From: an uncultured Bacteroidales bacterium
GTDB lineage: Bacteria; Bacteroidota; Bacteroidia; Bacteroidales; Paludibacteraceae
NCBI GenBank assembly: GCA_937891975.1
Contig: CALAUA010000014.1
Span: 62,001 to 126,000 of the forward strand
Direction of reading: 5' to 3'
Length of the DNA stretch: 64,000 bases
Part shown: positions 33,286-42,567 of the stretch, piece by piece
Numbering within the stretch: the stretch's first letter is position 1
Layout: each line of letters opens with the position of its first letter
Made by a program: the position numbers and the translations under genes
The notes under the pieces: model-generated
Seen by the model: the letters and a program-made list of their open reading frames with translations, nothing else
What the model was told of the DNA's origin: nothing
Databases searched by the model: none

Positions 33286-33316
33286 TTGCACATATACATT
33301 TTTTTTTGTACCTTTG
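33286..33316 (+). promoter_or_regulatory. Promoter of the potABCD operon
   Basis: TTG (33286-33288), 20-nt spacer, TACCTTTG (33309-33316), followed by a ~60-nt leader to the ATG at 33381. Confidence 0.82.
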
Positions 33317-33380
33317 CACCCAAATTGGCTAAAACGAATTGTTATGTATTACACTTATAGTGTACCATAGTAAAAAAGAA

Positions 33381-34823
33381 ATGCAAAAATCGGATTTTAT
33401 CATTGAGGTAAATCACGTGTCCAAGCAGTTTGAAGACGGGAAATTTGCCTTAGACGATGTAAGCCTTCAAATCAAGAAAGGCGAGTTCGTAACTATCTTA
33501 GGCCCCTCGGGTTGCGGTAAGACTACCCTGCTACGTTGTATAGCAGGTTTTCAAGTAGCCACAGAAGGGGACATTCTATTAAATGGCGAGGACGTAACAC
33601 AAATGCCTCCGCACTTGCGCGATGTGAACACAGTGTTTCAGAAATACGCGCTCTTCCCACACTTAAACGTATTTGATAATGTGGCTTTCGGTCTGAAACT
33701 GAAGAAGATGGACAAGAAAGTCATTGAAAAGAAGGTAAAGCAGGCACTGAAAACTGTCGGCATGACGGACTATGAATACCGCGACGTGGATAGTTTGTCG
33801 GGTGGTCAGCAACAACGTGTGGCTATTGCTCGTGCGATTATCAACGAGCCAGAGGTGCTGCTGCTGGATGAGCCATTGGCTGCGCTCGACCTGAAGATGC
33901 GCAAAGACATGCAAATGGAACTGCGCGAGATGCACAAGAAACTCGGCATCACTTTTATATACGTAACGCACGACCAAGAAGAGGCACTGACACTCAGCGA
34001 CCGCGTGGTGGTCATGCGCGAAGGAAAGATTCAGCAGATTGGTACACCTACGGACGTGTATAACGAACCGCAAAACTGCTTCGTAGCCGACTTCATTGGC
34101 GAGAGCAATATCTTAGACGCTACTATGGTGAAAGATGGCGTGGTGAACTTCTGCGAGAAGGACTTCGAGTGCGTGGACAAAGGCTTTGGCGAAGACCAAG
34201 AAGTGGATGTAGTGATAAGACCCGAAGATATTTATATCGGGCGATTAGGCGATGAGGCGAAAGGCAAGGAGAGCCCATGGCAATTGCATGGCGAGGTGCA
34301 GAGTTGTATCTTCAAAGGCGTACACTATGAGATGGCTGTGCTTACTGACAATGGCTATGAACTCATGATTCAAGACTACCACGCCTTTGAGCCAGGCACG
34401 AATGTAGGACTATTGGTCAAGCCAGAAGATATACAAGTAATGAAGAAAGAACGATTGTGCAACACCTTCGACGGCGAAGTGCTGGAAGATAATCGTGTGC
34501 GTTTCTTAGATGAGGAATGGGATATTCCAGAGCGCGTGGCAGAACGCTTTGAAGTGGGCGAAGAAGTGGAAGTGGAAGTGGATTTCAATCGCGTCAACCT
34601 GCAAGATGATGAGGAAGATGGCGTACTGTGCGGCGAGGTATATTTCATCTTGTACAAAGGCGACCACTATCATTTGACCGTCCGCACCGATGACGGCGAC
34701 GACCTGTATGTGGACACCAACGATGTGTGGGACGATGGCGACCGAGTGGGTATACGCGTGGCTCCAAGTTATATTCGATTGTATAAGAAGAGCCAAGAAC
34801 AAGGAACAAAGAGCCAAGACTGA
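33381..34823 (+). CDS. potA: Spermidine/putrescine ABC transporter ATP-binding protein PotA, with doubled C-terminal domain
   Basis: A protein of 480 residues from the ATG at 33381; an upstream TTG frame start (33339) is rejected. ATPase motifs: Walker A GPSGCGKTT (41-49), Q-loop, signature LSGGQQQR near 138, Walker B LLLDEPLAALD and the switch His in VTHDQEEAL. The C-terminal ~200 residues contain two similar TOBE-like modules (GEVQSCIFKGVHYEM ... and GEVYFILYKGDHYHL ...), making it about 100 residues longer than typical PotA. The final residues (KKSQEQGTKSQD) are encoded by a low-complexity repeat. First gene of a four-gene polyamine import operon; acts at the inner face of the cytoplasmic membrane. 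Confidence 0.93.
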   Translation: MQKSDFIIEVNHVSKQFEDGKFALDDVSLQIKKGEFVTILGPSGCGKTTLLRCIAGFQVATEGDILLNGEDVTQMPPHLRDVNTVFQKYALFPHLNVFDNVAFGLKLKKMDKKVIEKKVKQALKTVGMTDYEYRDVDSLSGGQQQRVAIARAIINEPEVLLLDEPLAALDLKMRKDMQMELREMHKKLGITFIYVTHDQEEALTLSDRVVVMREGKIQQIGTPTDVYNEPQNCFVADFIGESNILDATMVKDGVVNFCEKDFECVDKGFGEDQEVDVVIRPEDIYIGRLGDEAKGKESPWQLHGEVQSCIFKGVHYEMAVLTDNGYELMIQDYHAFEPGTNVGLLVKPEDIQVMKKERLCNTFDGEVLEDNRVRFLDEEWDIPERVAERFEVGEEVEVEVDFNRVNLQDDEEDGVLCGEVYFILYKGDHYHLTVRTDDGDDLYVDTNDVWDDGDRVGIRVAPSYIRLYKKSQEQGTKSQD

Positions 34824-34867
34824 TTTGTTTAGTGAACGCCCTATGGGCTACTGTTTAGAGTTTAGAG

Positions 34868-35662
34868 ATGAAAAATAGTAAATTAAGAATGGTGTTTCAG
34901 TCGCGGAGTACATGGGCATGGCCCTATGCGCTGTTTATGCTGTGCTTGGTGATTTTGCCATTGGTGCTGATTGGTGTGTATGCCTTTACAGACGCGAATG
35001 GAAGCTTTACAATACAGAACTTTGTGAGTTTCTTCACGAAGTCTGAGGCGATAAACACCTTTATCTATTCGTTGGCTATTGCGCTGATTACTACCATCAT
35101 TTGTCTGTTATTGGGCTACCCCGCAGCATATATCATGGCAATGGCAGACTTCAAGACACCACAGGTGATGGCGATGCTATTCATTCTGCCCATGTGGATA
35201 AACTTCTTGCTCCGCACGATTGCTACAGTAGAGTTATTCCGCATGTTCGGTTTGCCACTGGGCGAAGGGGCGTTGCTGTTTGGTATGGTGTATGACTTCC
35301 TGCCCTTCATGATTTACCCTATCTACAACACCTTGCAGAAGATGGACACCAGCTTGATTGAGGCAGCACACGACTTGGGCGCAAAGCGTCATCAAGTATT
35401 CTTGAAAGTGACTTTGCCCCTCTCCATGCCGGGTATCTATTCGGGCATCGTGATGGTGTTTATGCCTACGGTTTCTACCTTCGCTATCGCCGAGTTGCTC
35501 ACTCATAACAAGGTGACCTTATTCGGCTCACTCATCCAACGCTGCTTCGGCGAAGGCGGTATAGCAATGTGGAACTACGGCGCAGCATTGTCGCTGATTA
35601 TGCTGATAATCATAGGATTGACCAGCTTCTTTGGAGGCGATAAGGAGGATATAAATCGTTGA
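34868..35662 (+). CDS. potB: Polyamine ABC transporter permease PotB
   Basis: A protein of 264 residues with about six membrane segments. The EAA loop that contacts PotA is EAAHDLGAKRHQVFLKVTLP (residues ~157-176). Second gene of the operon, 44 nt after potA, separated by a short GTTTAGAGTTTAGAG-type repeat. Confidence 0.93.
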   Translation: MKNSKLRMVFQSRSTWAWPYALFMLCLVILPLVLIGVYAFTDANGSFTIQNFVSFFTKSEAINTFIYSLAIALITTIICLLLGYPAAYIMAMADFKTPQVMAMLFILPMWINFLLRTIATVELFRMFGLPLGEGALLFGMVYDFLPFMIYPIYNTLQKMDTSLIEAAHDLGAKRHQVFLKVTLPLSMPGIYSGIVMVFMPTVSTFAIAELLTHNKVTLFGSLIQRCFGEGGIAMWNYGAALSLIMLIIIGLTSFFGGDKEDINR

Positions 35663-35692
35663 GTGTTTAGAGTTTAGTGTTTAGAGTTTAGA
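35662..35692 (+). repeat. Short tandem repeat between potB and potC
   Basis: The words GTGTTTAGAGTTTA and GTGTTTAGAGTTTA follow each other; a related GTTTAGAGTTTAGAG lies at 34853-34867 before potB. Low-complexity intergenic DNA. Confidence 0.6.
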
Positions 35693-35695
35693 AAC

Positions 35696-36556
35696 ATGTT
35701 TGAAAATTATAAAAAATCGAAAGTTGAGCAGCGAGGATTGGGTTCGCGCATAGCAGCACAAGCATACTTGTGGTTGCTGCTGGTGGTGTTATATGCCCCT
35801 ATTCTGCTGATTATCATATTCTCGTTCACACAGAGCAAAGTGTTTGGTAACTGGACGGGATTTACGTTAGGGTTGTACGAGAACCTATTCACGGGTTACG
35901 ATGCTGTGGCGCAAGTGAAAGTGGACCCCAATCTATATCGCGCTATCTTCTTCACAGTGGTGATTGCATTCGCTTCGGCACTCATCTCCACCGTATTGGG
36001 TACATTGGCGGCGATTGGTATCTATCACATGCGTTCGCGTGACAGGAAGATTCTCACCTTTATGAATAGCATCCCAATGATTAACCCCGATATTCTGACG
36101 GGTATCAGTTTGTTCTTGCTATTCGTGTTCTTGGGTATCAGTCGCGGACTGGGCACGGTGATTGCTGCACACGTGGTGTTCTGTACGCCGTATGTAGTGC
36201 TGAGTGTGATGCCACGATTGACGAAGATGAATCCAAACATCTACGAAGCAGCATTGGACTTGGGTGCTACCCCTTTCCAAGCATTGCGCAAAGTGATGAT
36301 GCCTGAACTATGGCCAGGTATGATTAGTGGATTTATCTTGAGCTTGACATTGAGTATTGACGACTTCGGCGTGACCTACTTCACCAAAGGCAGTAGCGGA
36401 CTAGAAACCCTCTCCACTTTCATTTATGCGGACGCGCGCAAAGGTGGTTTGACACCTGAGCTCAGACCCCTATTCTCACTGATATTCTTGACCATTTTGG
36501 TCTTGCTGATAATAATGAATATACGAACCCATAAACAACAAAACAAAACGAAATGA
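35696..36556 (+). CDS. potC: Polyamine ABC transporter permease PotC
   Basis: A protein of 286 residues with about six membrane helices, the second permease subunit. The EAA loop is EAALDLGATPFQALRKVMMP (residues ~182-201). The stop overlaps the start of potD by 4 nt (ATGA), indicating translational coupling. Confidence 0.93.
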   Translation: MFENYKKSKVEQRGLGSRIAAQAYLWLLLVVLYAPILLIIIFSFTQSKVFGNWTGFTLGLYENLFTGYDAVAQVKVDPNLYRAIFFTVVIAFASALISTVLGTLAAIGIYHMRSRDRKILTFMNSIPMINPDILTGISLFLLFVFLGISRGLGTVIAAHVVFCTPYVVLSVMPRLTKMNPNIYEAALDLGATPFQALRKVMMPELWPGMISGFILSLTLSIDDFGVTYFTKGSSGLETLSTFIYADARKGGLTPELRPLFSLIFLTILVLLIIMNIRTHKQQNKTK

Positions 36557-37881
36557 AAAAGTTCTTTTTTGCTGTAGCCGCTTTGGTGCTACCTTGTGTA
36601 TTGGTATCTAACGCTTTTGCTGCTGATCGCGAGCATACGCTCAAAGTTTATAACTGGGCCGATTATATCGACATGAACGTGCTCAACGGTTTCCCTGCTT
36701 GGTACTATGAACAAACGGGAGAGCAGGTAGAAGTGCTATACCAAACTTTCGACATCAACGAGTCGATGCTCACCGAGATTGAGGTGGGACAAGAAGATTA
36801 CGACGTGATTTGTCCATCGGAATACATCATTGAGCGTATGTTGCGCAACGGACTGCTGCAACCTATCAATAAGGATTTTGGTCAGACACCCGACTACACC
36901 AAACTGGTTTCTCCTTTCGCTGTGGATAAGTTCCAACAGATGGCACCCGACAGCAGTGTATGCGTAGCAGACTACACTGTGGGCTATATGTGGGGTACTA
37001 CAGGTATCTTGTACAACACCGCATTGGTGGACAAATCTGAAATACTTTCTTTAGGCGGTTTGCAGAACCCTAAGTTTGCTGGCAAAGTGTTTATGAAAGA
37101 TGCCTTCCGCGACATCTACTCCGTAGTAGTACTCTATGCTTACCGCGACGAGATTGCCCGTGGCGAAGTGACCCGCGATGAGTTGGTGGCAAACGTGACC
37201 GATGAGCGTATTCAACGCGTAGAGGAGTTCCTCACCAGCATGAAGAACAATATCGCAGGTTGGGAAGTGGACTTCGGCAAAGAGGAGATGACCAAAGGCA
37301 AAGCATGGCTCAACCTCAGCTGGTCAGGCGATGCACAATGGGCAATAGATGAAGCAAGCGAAGTGGGCGTTAACCTCGAATACTTTGTGCCTGAAGAGGG
37401 TAGCAATGTGTGGTTCGACGGATGGTGTATCCCTATCTATGCGAAGAACACCAAGGCAGCAAGCTACTTCATCAATTACATGTGTATGCCTGAGAATGCC
37501 ATCCTCAACATGGAGGAGATTGGCTATGTGAGCGTGGTGGCAGACTCTACTATTCTTGCATGGGCAAACGATGAGGAGATTGAAGCGACCTCCGACCTGA
37601 CCTATTTCTTTGGCGAAGGAGCGGAGGCGGTACATGCCAACCACGTCTTCTATCCAGATGCCAAAGTAATTGAGCGTTGCGCACTCATGCACGACTGTGG
37701 TGATAAGACCGAGGATATGTTGGCTATGTGGTCACGCGTCAAGGGCGACAACCTGAGCAGCGGATTGGTGATATTCATCATCGTTGTATTGGTGCTCATC
37801 ATGGTAGTGGTGATTATCCAAGCCATCAATCGCAAACGCCAACGCGATATGCAACGCAAAAAACGTAACCGTAGAAAATAA
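36553..37881 (+). CDS. potD: Polyamine-binding protein PotD with C-terminal membrane anchor
   Basis: A protein of 442 residues. The N-terminus is a signal peptide (cleavage near NAFA-A24, no lipobox). The body is a PotD/PotF-type solute-binding protein (TLKVYNWADYID, YQTFDINESMLTEI, YDVICPSEYIIERM, WSGDAQWAIDEA, FDGWCIPIYAKN). Unusually, residues ~403-423 (a LVIFIIVVLVLIMVVVII-like segment) form a membrane helix followed by a strongly basic tail (RKRQRDMQRKKRNRRK), so the binding domain should be tethered in the inner membrane facing the periplasm. Overlaps potC by 4 nt. Confidence 0.92.
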   Translation: MKKFFFAVAALVLPCVLVSNAFAADREHTLKVYNWADYIDMNVLNGFPAWYYEQTGEQVEVLYQTFDINESMLTEIEVGQEDYDVICPSEYIIERMLRNGLLQPINKDFGQTPDYTKLVSPFAVDKFQQMAPDSSVCVADYTVGYMWGTTGILYNTALVDKSEILSLGGLQNPKFAGKVFMKDAFRDIYSVVVLYAYRDEIARGEVTRDELVANVTDERIQRVEEFLTSMKNNIAGWEVDFGKEEMTKGKAWLNLSWSGDAQWAIDEASEVGVNLEYFVPEEGSNVWFDGWCIPIYAKNTKAASYFINYMCMPENAILNMEEIGYVSVVADSTILAWANDEEIEATSDLTYFFGEGAEAVHANHVFYPDAKVIERCALMHDCGDKTEDMLAMWSRVKGDNLSSGLVIFIIVVLVLIMVVVIIQAINRKRQRDMQRKKRNRRK

Positions 37882-37885
37882 AAAG

Positions 37886-40825
37886 ATGAATAGAAGAATT
37901 GTTGTAGGTTTGTTCTGGGCATTGATGGGAGGACTATTGCCCATCTATGCGCAGGATTTTGAAACGGAATTTAGGGACGTACAAGATGCTTTTGAGCAAC
38001 GTTTGTCCACAGCCCAACAGGGTTTGAAGAGTTACTTGGCAAACTATCCATATACACCTTATACCGACGAGGTGTACACCATGCAAGGTATATTGCTAAC
38101 GGAAAAAGAAAAGTATAACCAAGCTGTCAAGACAATGGGCAAGGCAGATGTGAAGCAGTTATCGCGTCAGATGAGTCCATTATATTACTTCCACATGGGA
38201 TATGCATATTTCCAACTGGGTACATATGATAAAGCCTTATCCTATCTACAGCATTTGAAGAAAACTTATAACCCATATGCATTGCAGGCCATATACTATA
38301 CTGGATGTTGCTACTATAGTCAGCAAAAATACGAGCGTGCGCTAGCGGAATTTCTATCGTTGGAGGCATCGGGAGGTTATCAACAGATTGCACCATATTA
38401 TATTGTGCAGATATATTATGCGCTGTCGGAGTATGACAAAGTGAAGGAACGTGCAGAGAGTCTTTTGAGCACTTTTCCTGAAAATGAATACAACGATGAG
38501 TTGCATCGTATGTTGGGTGAGCTTTATTACAGAGATGGCATATACGATAAGGCAGTAAATCACTTGGAAGCATATTATCAATTGCGGGTGAAAAATAAGA
38601 AAGAGATACTGCGCAATGACTTGTATTTGTTAGGAATATCGAATTACCGCATTCAACGATACAATCCTTCGATTGAATATTTGAAACAAGTGAAGCAAGA
38701 GTCTGATTCGATATCTGAGAACACTTGTCTGCATTTAGGACATAGTTATCTGCGCATTGATGATATTGAAAAAGCGAAGTTGGCTTATGCGGCTGCTATA
38801 CAATTTAACATCACTCCTGCTTTGCGTGAGGAAGCTATGTATAATTATGTACAAATCACTTATCTACAAAACTCGGCATTGGGTGAAAGTATCAATGCTT
38901 TTCAGCAGTTTATTAGGGAGTATCCACAGTCGAAATATATAGATAAGGTATATGCTTTGATGGCAGATATGTACTTGACGAGCAAAAACTATCAGGCTGC
39001 TTTGGGTGCGCTGATGGAAGTACAATATCCGAGCAAGAAAGTAACAGATACTCGTCAGTACCTGCGTTATCAATTGGCTGTAGATGCTTTTCTGCAAGAT
39101 AAAATGGGTGATGTGGTGAAATGGACCAATGAAGTGATTGCCAACGAAGCATCTATATCAGAATATAAAACGGAATCATATTACCTGAGTGCACAAGCAC
39201 AATATCGCCTGCGTCAATATGCAAATTGTATGGCTCAACTAGATAAATATGAGAAGCAATCGAATGTAGGAGAATCGGATAATCAGATAGCAGCATTATA
39301 CTTGAAAGCATATGCTGCGTTTAACATGAAAGACTATACTGCTGCAGAAGCATTATTCCGCCAATATATCGAAAAAACACCTTCCAATCAAACTACCTAT
39401 TCAGATGCATTGAATCGCGTGGGCGACTGTCTATTCCAAGCAAGGCAGTTTGAGGGAGCAGTAGAGATGTATCAACAAGTGGTGAGTTTAGGTAAAATAG
39501 GAGTAGATTATGCAATGCTGCAACAAGGATATGCCTATGGTTTGTTGCACCAATACACCGAGAAAGCCAGCGTGCTGCAAGACTTGGTAAGTCAGTATCC
39601 TCAATCGGATCATGCAGATGATGCGTTGTATGAAATCGCCCGTGCAGAATTGCAACAAAATCATACTCAGGCCGCTATAGACACATATCAAACGCTATTA
39701 AAGCAGTATCCAAACAGCAATTATGCTGCCAAGACTTCGTTGGAATTGGGTATGGCATATCGTACCTTGAAGGAGTATGATAAGGCTGTAGAAACATTCA
39801 AGCATACGATAGAGAAGTACCCTGGTTGTGAAGAGGCATATTCTGCTTTGGATGGATTGGAACAAATATATGTGGAAACCAACAATGTAGAAGAATATAT
39901 CGTATATACCAAGACTCTTACCCGCATGAATATGCGAATGGCAAGTAGCGAGGATTCGTTGGTATATATCACTGCAGAATTACAATACATGATGGGTAAT
40001 TATCCTCAAGCTGCAGCAGGCATGACCACCTATCTCACTCGCTTCTGCCCCAGAGGTAGGTATTGCACGATAGCTACTTATTATGCAGCGAATAGTTACT
40101 ATCAACTGAAGCAATATGATCAAGCCATTGAACAGTATAGCACATTGGCAGATATGGCAGGTAATCCATATATGGAAGAGGCATGTATGCGTGTGGCGGA
40201 ACTGAGCTATGATAAGGCGGAATATAGAACGGCCTTTTATTATTTCCAACAAATGAACAAGGTGGCCTCATCGTCATCAAAACGCATTGCTGCACAATTG
40301 GGCATGTTGCGTTGCAGTGAGCATTTGGGAGATAGAGAGTCGGTTGTTGGTGTAGCCACTACGTTGCTAGAGGAAAGTGCGATTGATTCGCTTACTCGTC
40401 AGGAAGCACTATACTGCAGAGGAAAAGCCTATTGGCAAGACAAACAATATGGTTTGGCGTTGGTAGATTTTACCCCTATCGCCAAAGAAGTACGTACAGT
40501 ACAGGGTGCAGAAGCCAAGTACCTATTGGCAGAATGCTATTATCATCTAGGGGCTATTGATATGGCAGAACAAGAGATTATGTCATTTACACAACTACGG
40601 ACATCCCATCAATATTGGTTGGCAAAGAGTTTGATTCTATTGGCAGACATCAATGTGGATAAAAATGAACTCTTCCAAGCGAAACAGTATCTCTTGGCAC
40701 TCCAATCCAACTATAAGGCGCAAGATGATATACCAACAATTATCACCGAAAAACTGCAACATATTGCGCAAATGGAACAACAGGCAACAGAAGAAACAAC
40801 CGAAACAGAGGAGGAAGTATTATGA
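37886..40825 (+). CDS. Exported tetratricopeptide-repeat protein (979 aa)
   Basis: A protein of 979 residues with a signal peptide (MNRRIVVGLFWALMGGLLPIYA). The rest is almost entirely TPR-type helical hairpins: recurring patterns such as YYFHMGYAYFQLGTYDKALSYL, ALYEIARAELQQNHTQAAIDTY and SLELGMAYRTLKEYDKAVETF. Very long periplasmic or outer-membrane TPR proteins of this kind are common in Bacteroidales and probably act as scaffolds. It begins 4 nt after potD and its end overlaps the next gene by 4 nt (ATGA), so both are translated together. Confidence 0.85.
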   Translation: MNRRIVVGLFWALMGGLLPIYAQDFETEFRDVQDAFEQRLSTAQQGLKSYLANYPYTPYTDEVYTMQGILLTEKEKYNQAVKTMGKADVKQLSRQMSPLYYFHMGYAYFQLGTYDKALSYLQHLKKTYNPYALQAIYYTGCCYYSQQKYERALAEFLSLEASGGYQQIAPYYIVQIYYALSEYDKVKERAESLLSTFPENEYNDELHRMLGELYYRDGIYDKAVNHLEAYYQLRVKNKKEILRNDLYLLGISNYRIQRYNPSIEYLKQVKQESDSISENTCLHLGHSYLRIDDIEKAKLAYAAAIQFNITPALREEAMYNYVQITYLQNSALGESINAFQQFIREYPQSKYIDKVYALMADMYLTSKNYQAALGALMEVQYPSKKVTDTRQYLRYQLAVDAFLQDKMGDVVKWTNEVIANEASISEYKTESYYLSAQAQYRLRQYANCMAQLDKYEKQSNVGESDNQIAALYLKAYAAFNMKDYTAAEALFRQYIEKTPSNQTTYSDALNRVGDCLFQARQFEGAVEMYQQVVSLGKIGVDYAMLQQGYAYGLLHQYTEKASVLQDLVSQYPQSDHADDALYEIARAELQQNHTQAAIDTYQTLLKQYPNSNYAAKTSLELGMAYRTLKEYDKAVETFKHTIEKYPGCEEAYSALDGLEQIYVETNNVEEYIVYTKTLTRMNMRMASSEDSLVYITAELQYMMGNYPQAAAGMTTYLTRFCPRGRYCTIATYYAANSYYQLKQYDQAIEQYSTLADMAGNPYMEEACMRVAELSYDKAEYRTAFYYFQQMNKVASSSSKRIAAQLGMLRCSEHLGDRESVVGVATTLLEESAIDSLTRQEALYCRGKAYWQDKQYGLALVDFTPIAKEVRTVQGAEAKYLLAECYYHLGAIDMAEQEIMSFTQLRTSHQYWLAKSLILLADINVDKNELFQAKQYLLALQSNYKAQDDIPTIITEKLQHIAQMEQQATEETTETEEEVL

Positions 40826-42441
40826 ATCGAATATATCCAATAGCACTACTGGGTGCATTGCTATGTGGTTTCCCTTGCACGACCATGGCGCAAGATACAG
40901 TGTTTAATAGAGTGGTAACCGTGGAACGTGATTATCAACCCGAGATTAACCAAGCGGAGATGGTTTTAATTCAACCTGCTGTATTGCAGATAGAGGTGGA
41001 TCCTAACCCAGTGGTCTATTCCACCTTCTCTACTCCGTTGTCGATTGGTTTTAATCTGCATCCATTGAAAGCCGCAGAAACACGTTTTACTCCTCCTACT
41101 CAACTAGGTGGTATGATTAATGGAGCAGCGGGATATAGGAATACGCATTTGGATTTCTATTATAAGTTGCGTGAAAAAAAGAACTGGTCTGTAGATGTAT
41201 ATACCAATCATGATGCATACTGGGGAAAAGATGCGTTGTCGGTATCTCGTTTAGGGACACAAGCTACGCATCATTTCTCGGGTGTAGATGTGTATATGGG
41301 TGTAGAAGGAGAGAATGAAGCCTTTGCATACCTACCCACTTTTGGTTGGCGAACATTATGGAATGCCAATACCAAGATTGGTATTCGGTCCACCAACAAC
41401 GGTTCTATCCAATATCGTGTACAGACAGGGTATGAAGCATTTATAGCAAGCAACTATGCAATAGAGCATCAGGTATGCTCGCATTTGGATATTGCTTGGC
41501 AAGCGGACTATCATCAAGCAGGATTGAAAGCGTATGTGCAAAATAATTTTTATTCTGCGATACATTCGACCATAGAGGTCGCTAATAGCCCACAACATGC
41601 TATACGAATGGAGCCATTCTACGAATATAAGACCCTAGACTGGCGCATACATGCAGGTGTGAATTTAGATATGAACATCGGTAATGGTAATTACCTTAGT
41701 ACTATTGACAATCTGATATTTGCGCCATCTCCAAATATTGAAGTAGAGGGACATGTGCTAAATAATATGCTTCATCCTTACCTTAATGCAAAAGGGAAAT
41801 TGGATGTTGGAACAATGGAAGAATATCTAGGTTATAATCGCTTTTTGGATATCCCCGCAGGATTGCTCTCTCGTGAATTGCGCAATTATACCCCAGCAGA
41901 TATACAACTGGGTATGAAGATTCGTCCGATTAATACGCTGCTAATAGATGTGTATGGCGGTTATGCCTACACGATAGCGGCTAATCATATGTTTGTTGCT
42001 ATGGACTCCATATCCGTGACTGATTACAGCATGCGCCAAACTAATTATCAACGTTGGAAGATAGGCGCAGCGGTGCACTACCACTATCGCGATATAGTGG
42101 AGTTGAATGCATCAGGTAATTACTATTTCTGGGTAGCTAAACAAACTATCTATGACCGCCCTGATTGGGATATAAAAGCTCGCCTAGACGTGCATATCAA
42201 CTCGAAATGGAGTATCTATTCTGACAATTATTTTGCAGGCAGTCGCATGGCTGCAACGACGCAAGGAGATAAGCAAATCCAACCTATTGTCTCATTGAAT
42301 ATAGGTGGTCAATATGCCATTAATCGCTGGTTGATGGTCTATGCTCAAGTCAATGATTATCTCAATCGGAGAGATGAGATATTCTATGGTTACAAGTCGC
42401 AAGGAATTCATTTCCTCTTGGGTGTGAAATACAAATTCTAA
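40822..42441 (+). CDS. Outer-membrane beta-barrel protein
   Basis: A protein of 539 residues with a signal peptide (ending TTMA-Q24). The first ~60 mature residues are a conserved periplasmic segment (VVTVERDYQPEINQAE), after which alternating aromatic/polar strands (for example AVHYHYRDIVELNASGNYYF) run to a C-terminal FLLGVKYKF, an ending typical of outer-membrane barrels. Related proteins are annotated as TonB-dependent-receptor-like, but no plug domain or TonB box is seen. Coupled to the TPR protein by an ATGA overlap, suggesting they work as a pair in the outer membrane. Confidence 0.78.
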   Translation: MNRIYPIALLGALLCGFPCTTMAQDTVFNRVVTVERDYQPEINQAEMVLIQPAVLQIEVDPNPVVYSTFSTPLSIGFNLHPLKAAETRFTPPTQLGGMINGAAGYRNTHLDFYYKLREKKNWSVDVYTNHDAYWGKDALSVSRLGTQATHHFSGVDVYMGVEGENEAFAYLPTFGWRTLWNANTKIGIRSTNNGSIQYRVQTGYEAFIASNYAIEHQVCSHLDIAWQADYHQAGLKAYVQNNFYSAIHSTIEVANSPQHAIRMEPFYEYKTLDWRIHAGVNLDMNIGNGNYLSTIDNLIFAPSPNIEVEGHVLNNMLHPYLNAKGKLDVGTMEEYLGYNRFLDIPAGLLSRELRNYTPADIQLGMKIRPINTLLIDVYGGYAYTIAANHMFVAMDSISVTDYSMRQTNYQRWKIGAAVHYHYRDIVELNASGNYYFWVAKQTIYDRPDWDIKARLDVHINSKWSIYSDNYFAGSRMAATTQGDKQIQPIVSLNIGGQYAINRWLMVYAQVNDYLNRRDEIFYGYKSQGIHFLLGVKYKF

Positions 42442-42469
42442 CCGTGCCTTCACACAACACAATTATATA

Positions 42470-42510
42470 TGATAATCCCCTAATGCCAAGAGGTCATTAG
42501 GGGATTATCA
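42470..42510. terminator. Bidirectional terminator
   Basis: Perfect 16-bp inverted repeat TGATAATCCCCTAATG/CATTAGGGGATTATCA (42470-42485, 42495-42510) with a 9-nt loop, between the convergent barrel gene (+) and the nfn gene (-). Confidence 0.9.
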
Positions 42511-42567
42511 TATTCTATCATCTTCGTTACTACTCCGAAGGGATACCGAAGGTGTGCCGAAGTATTC

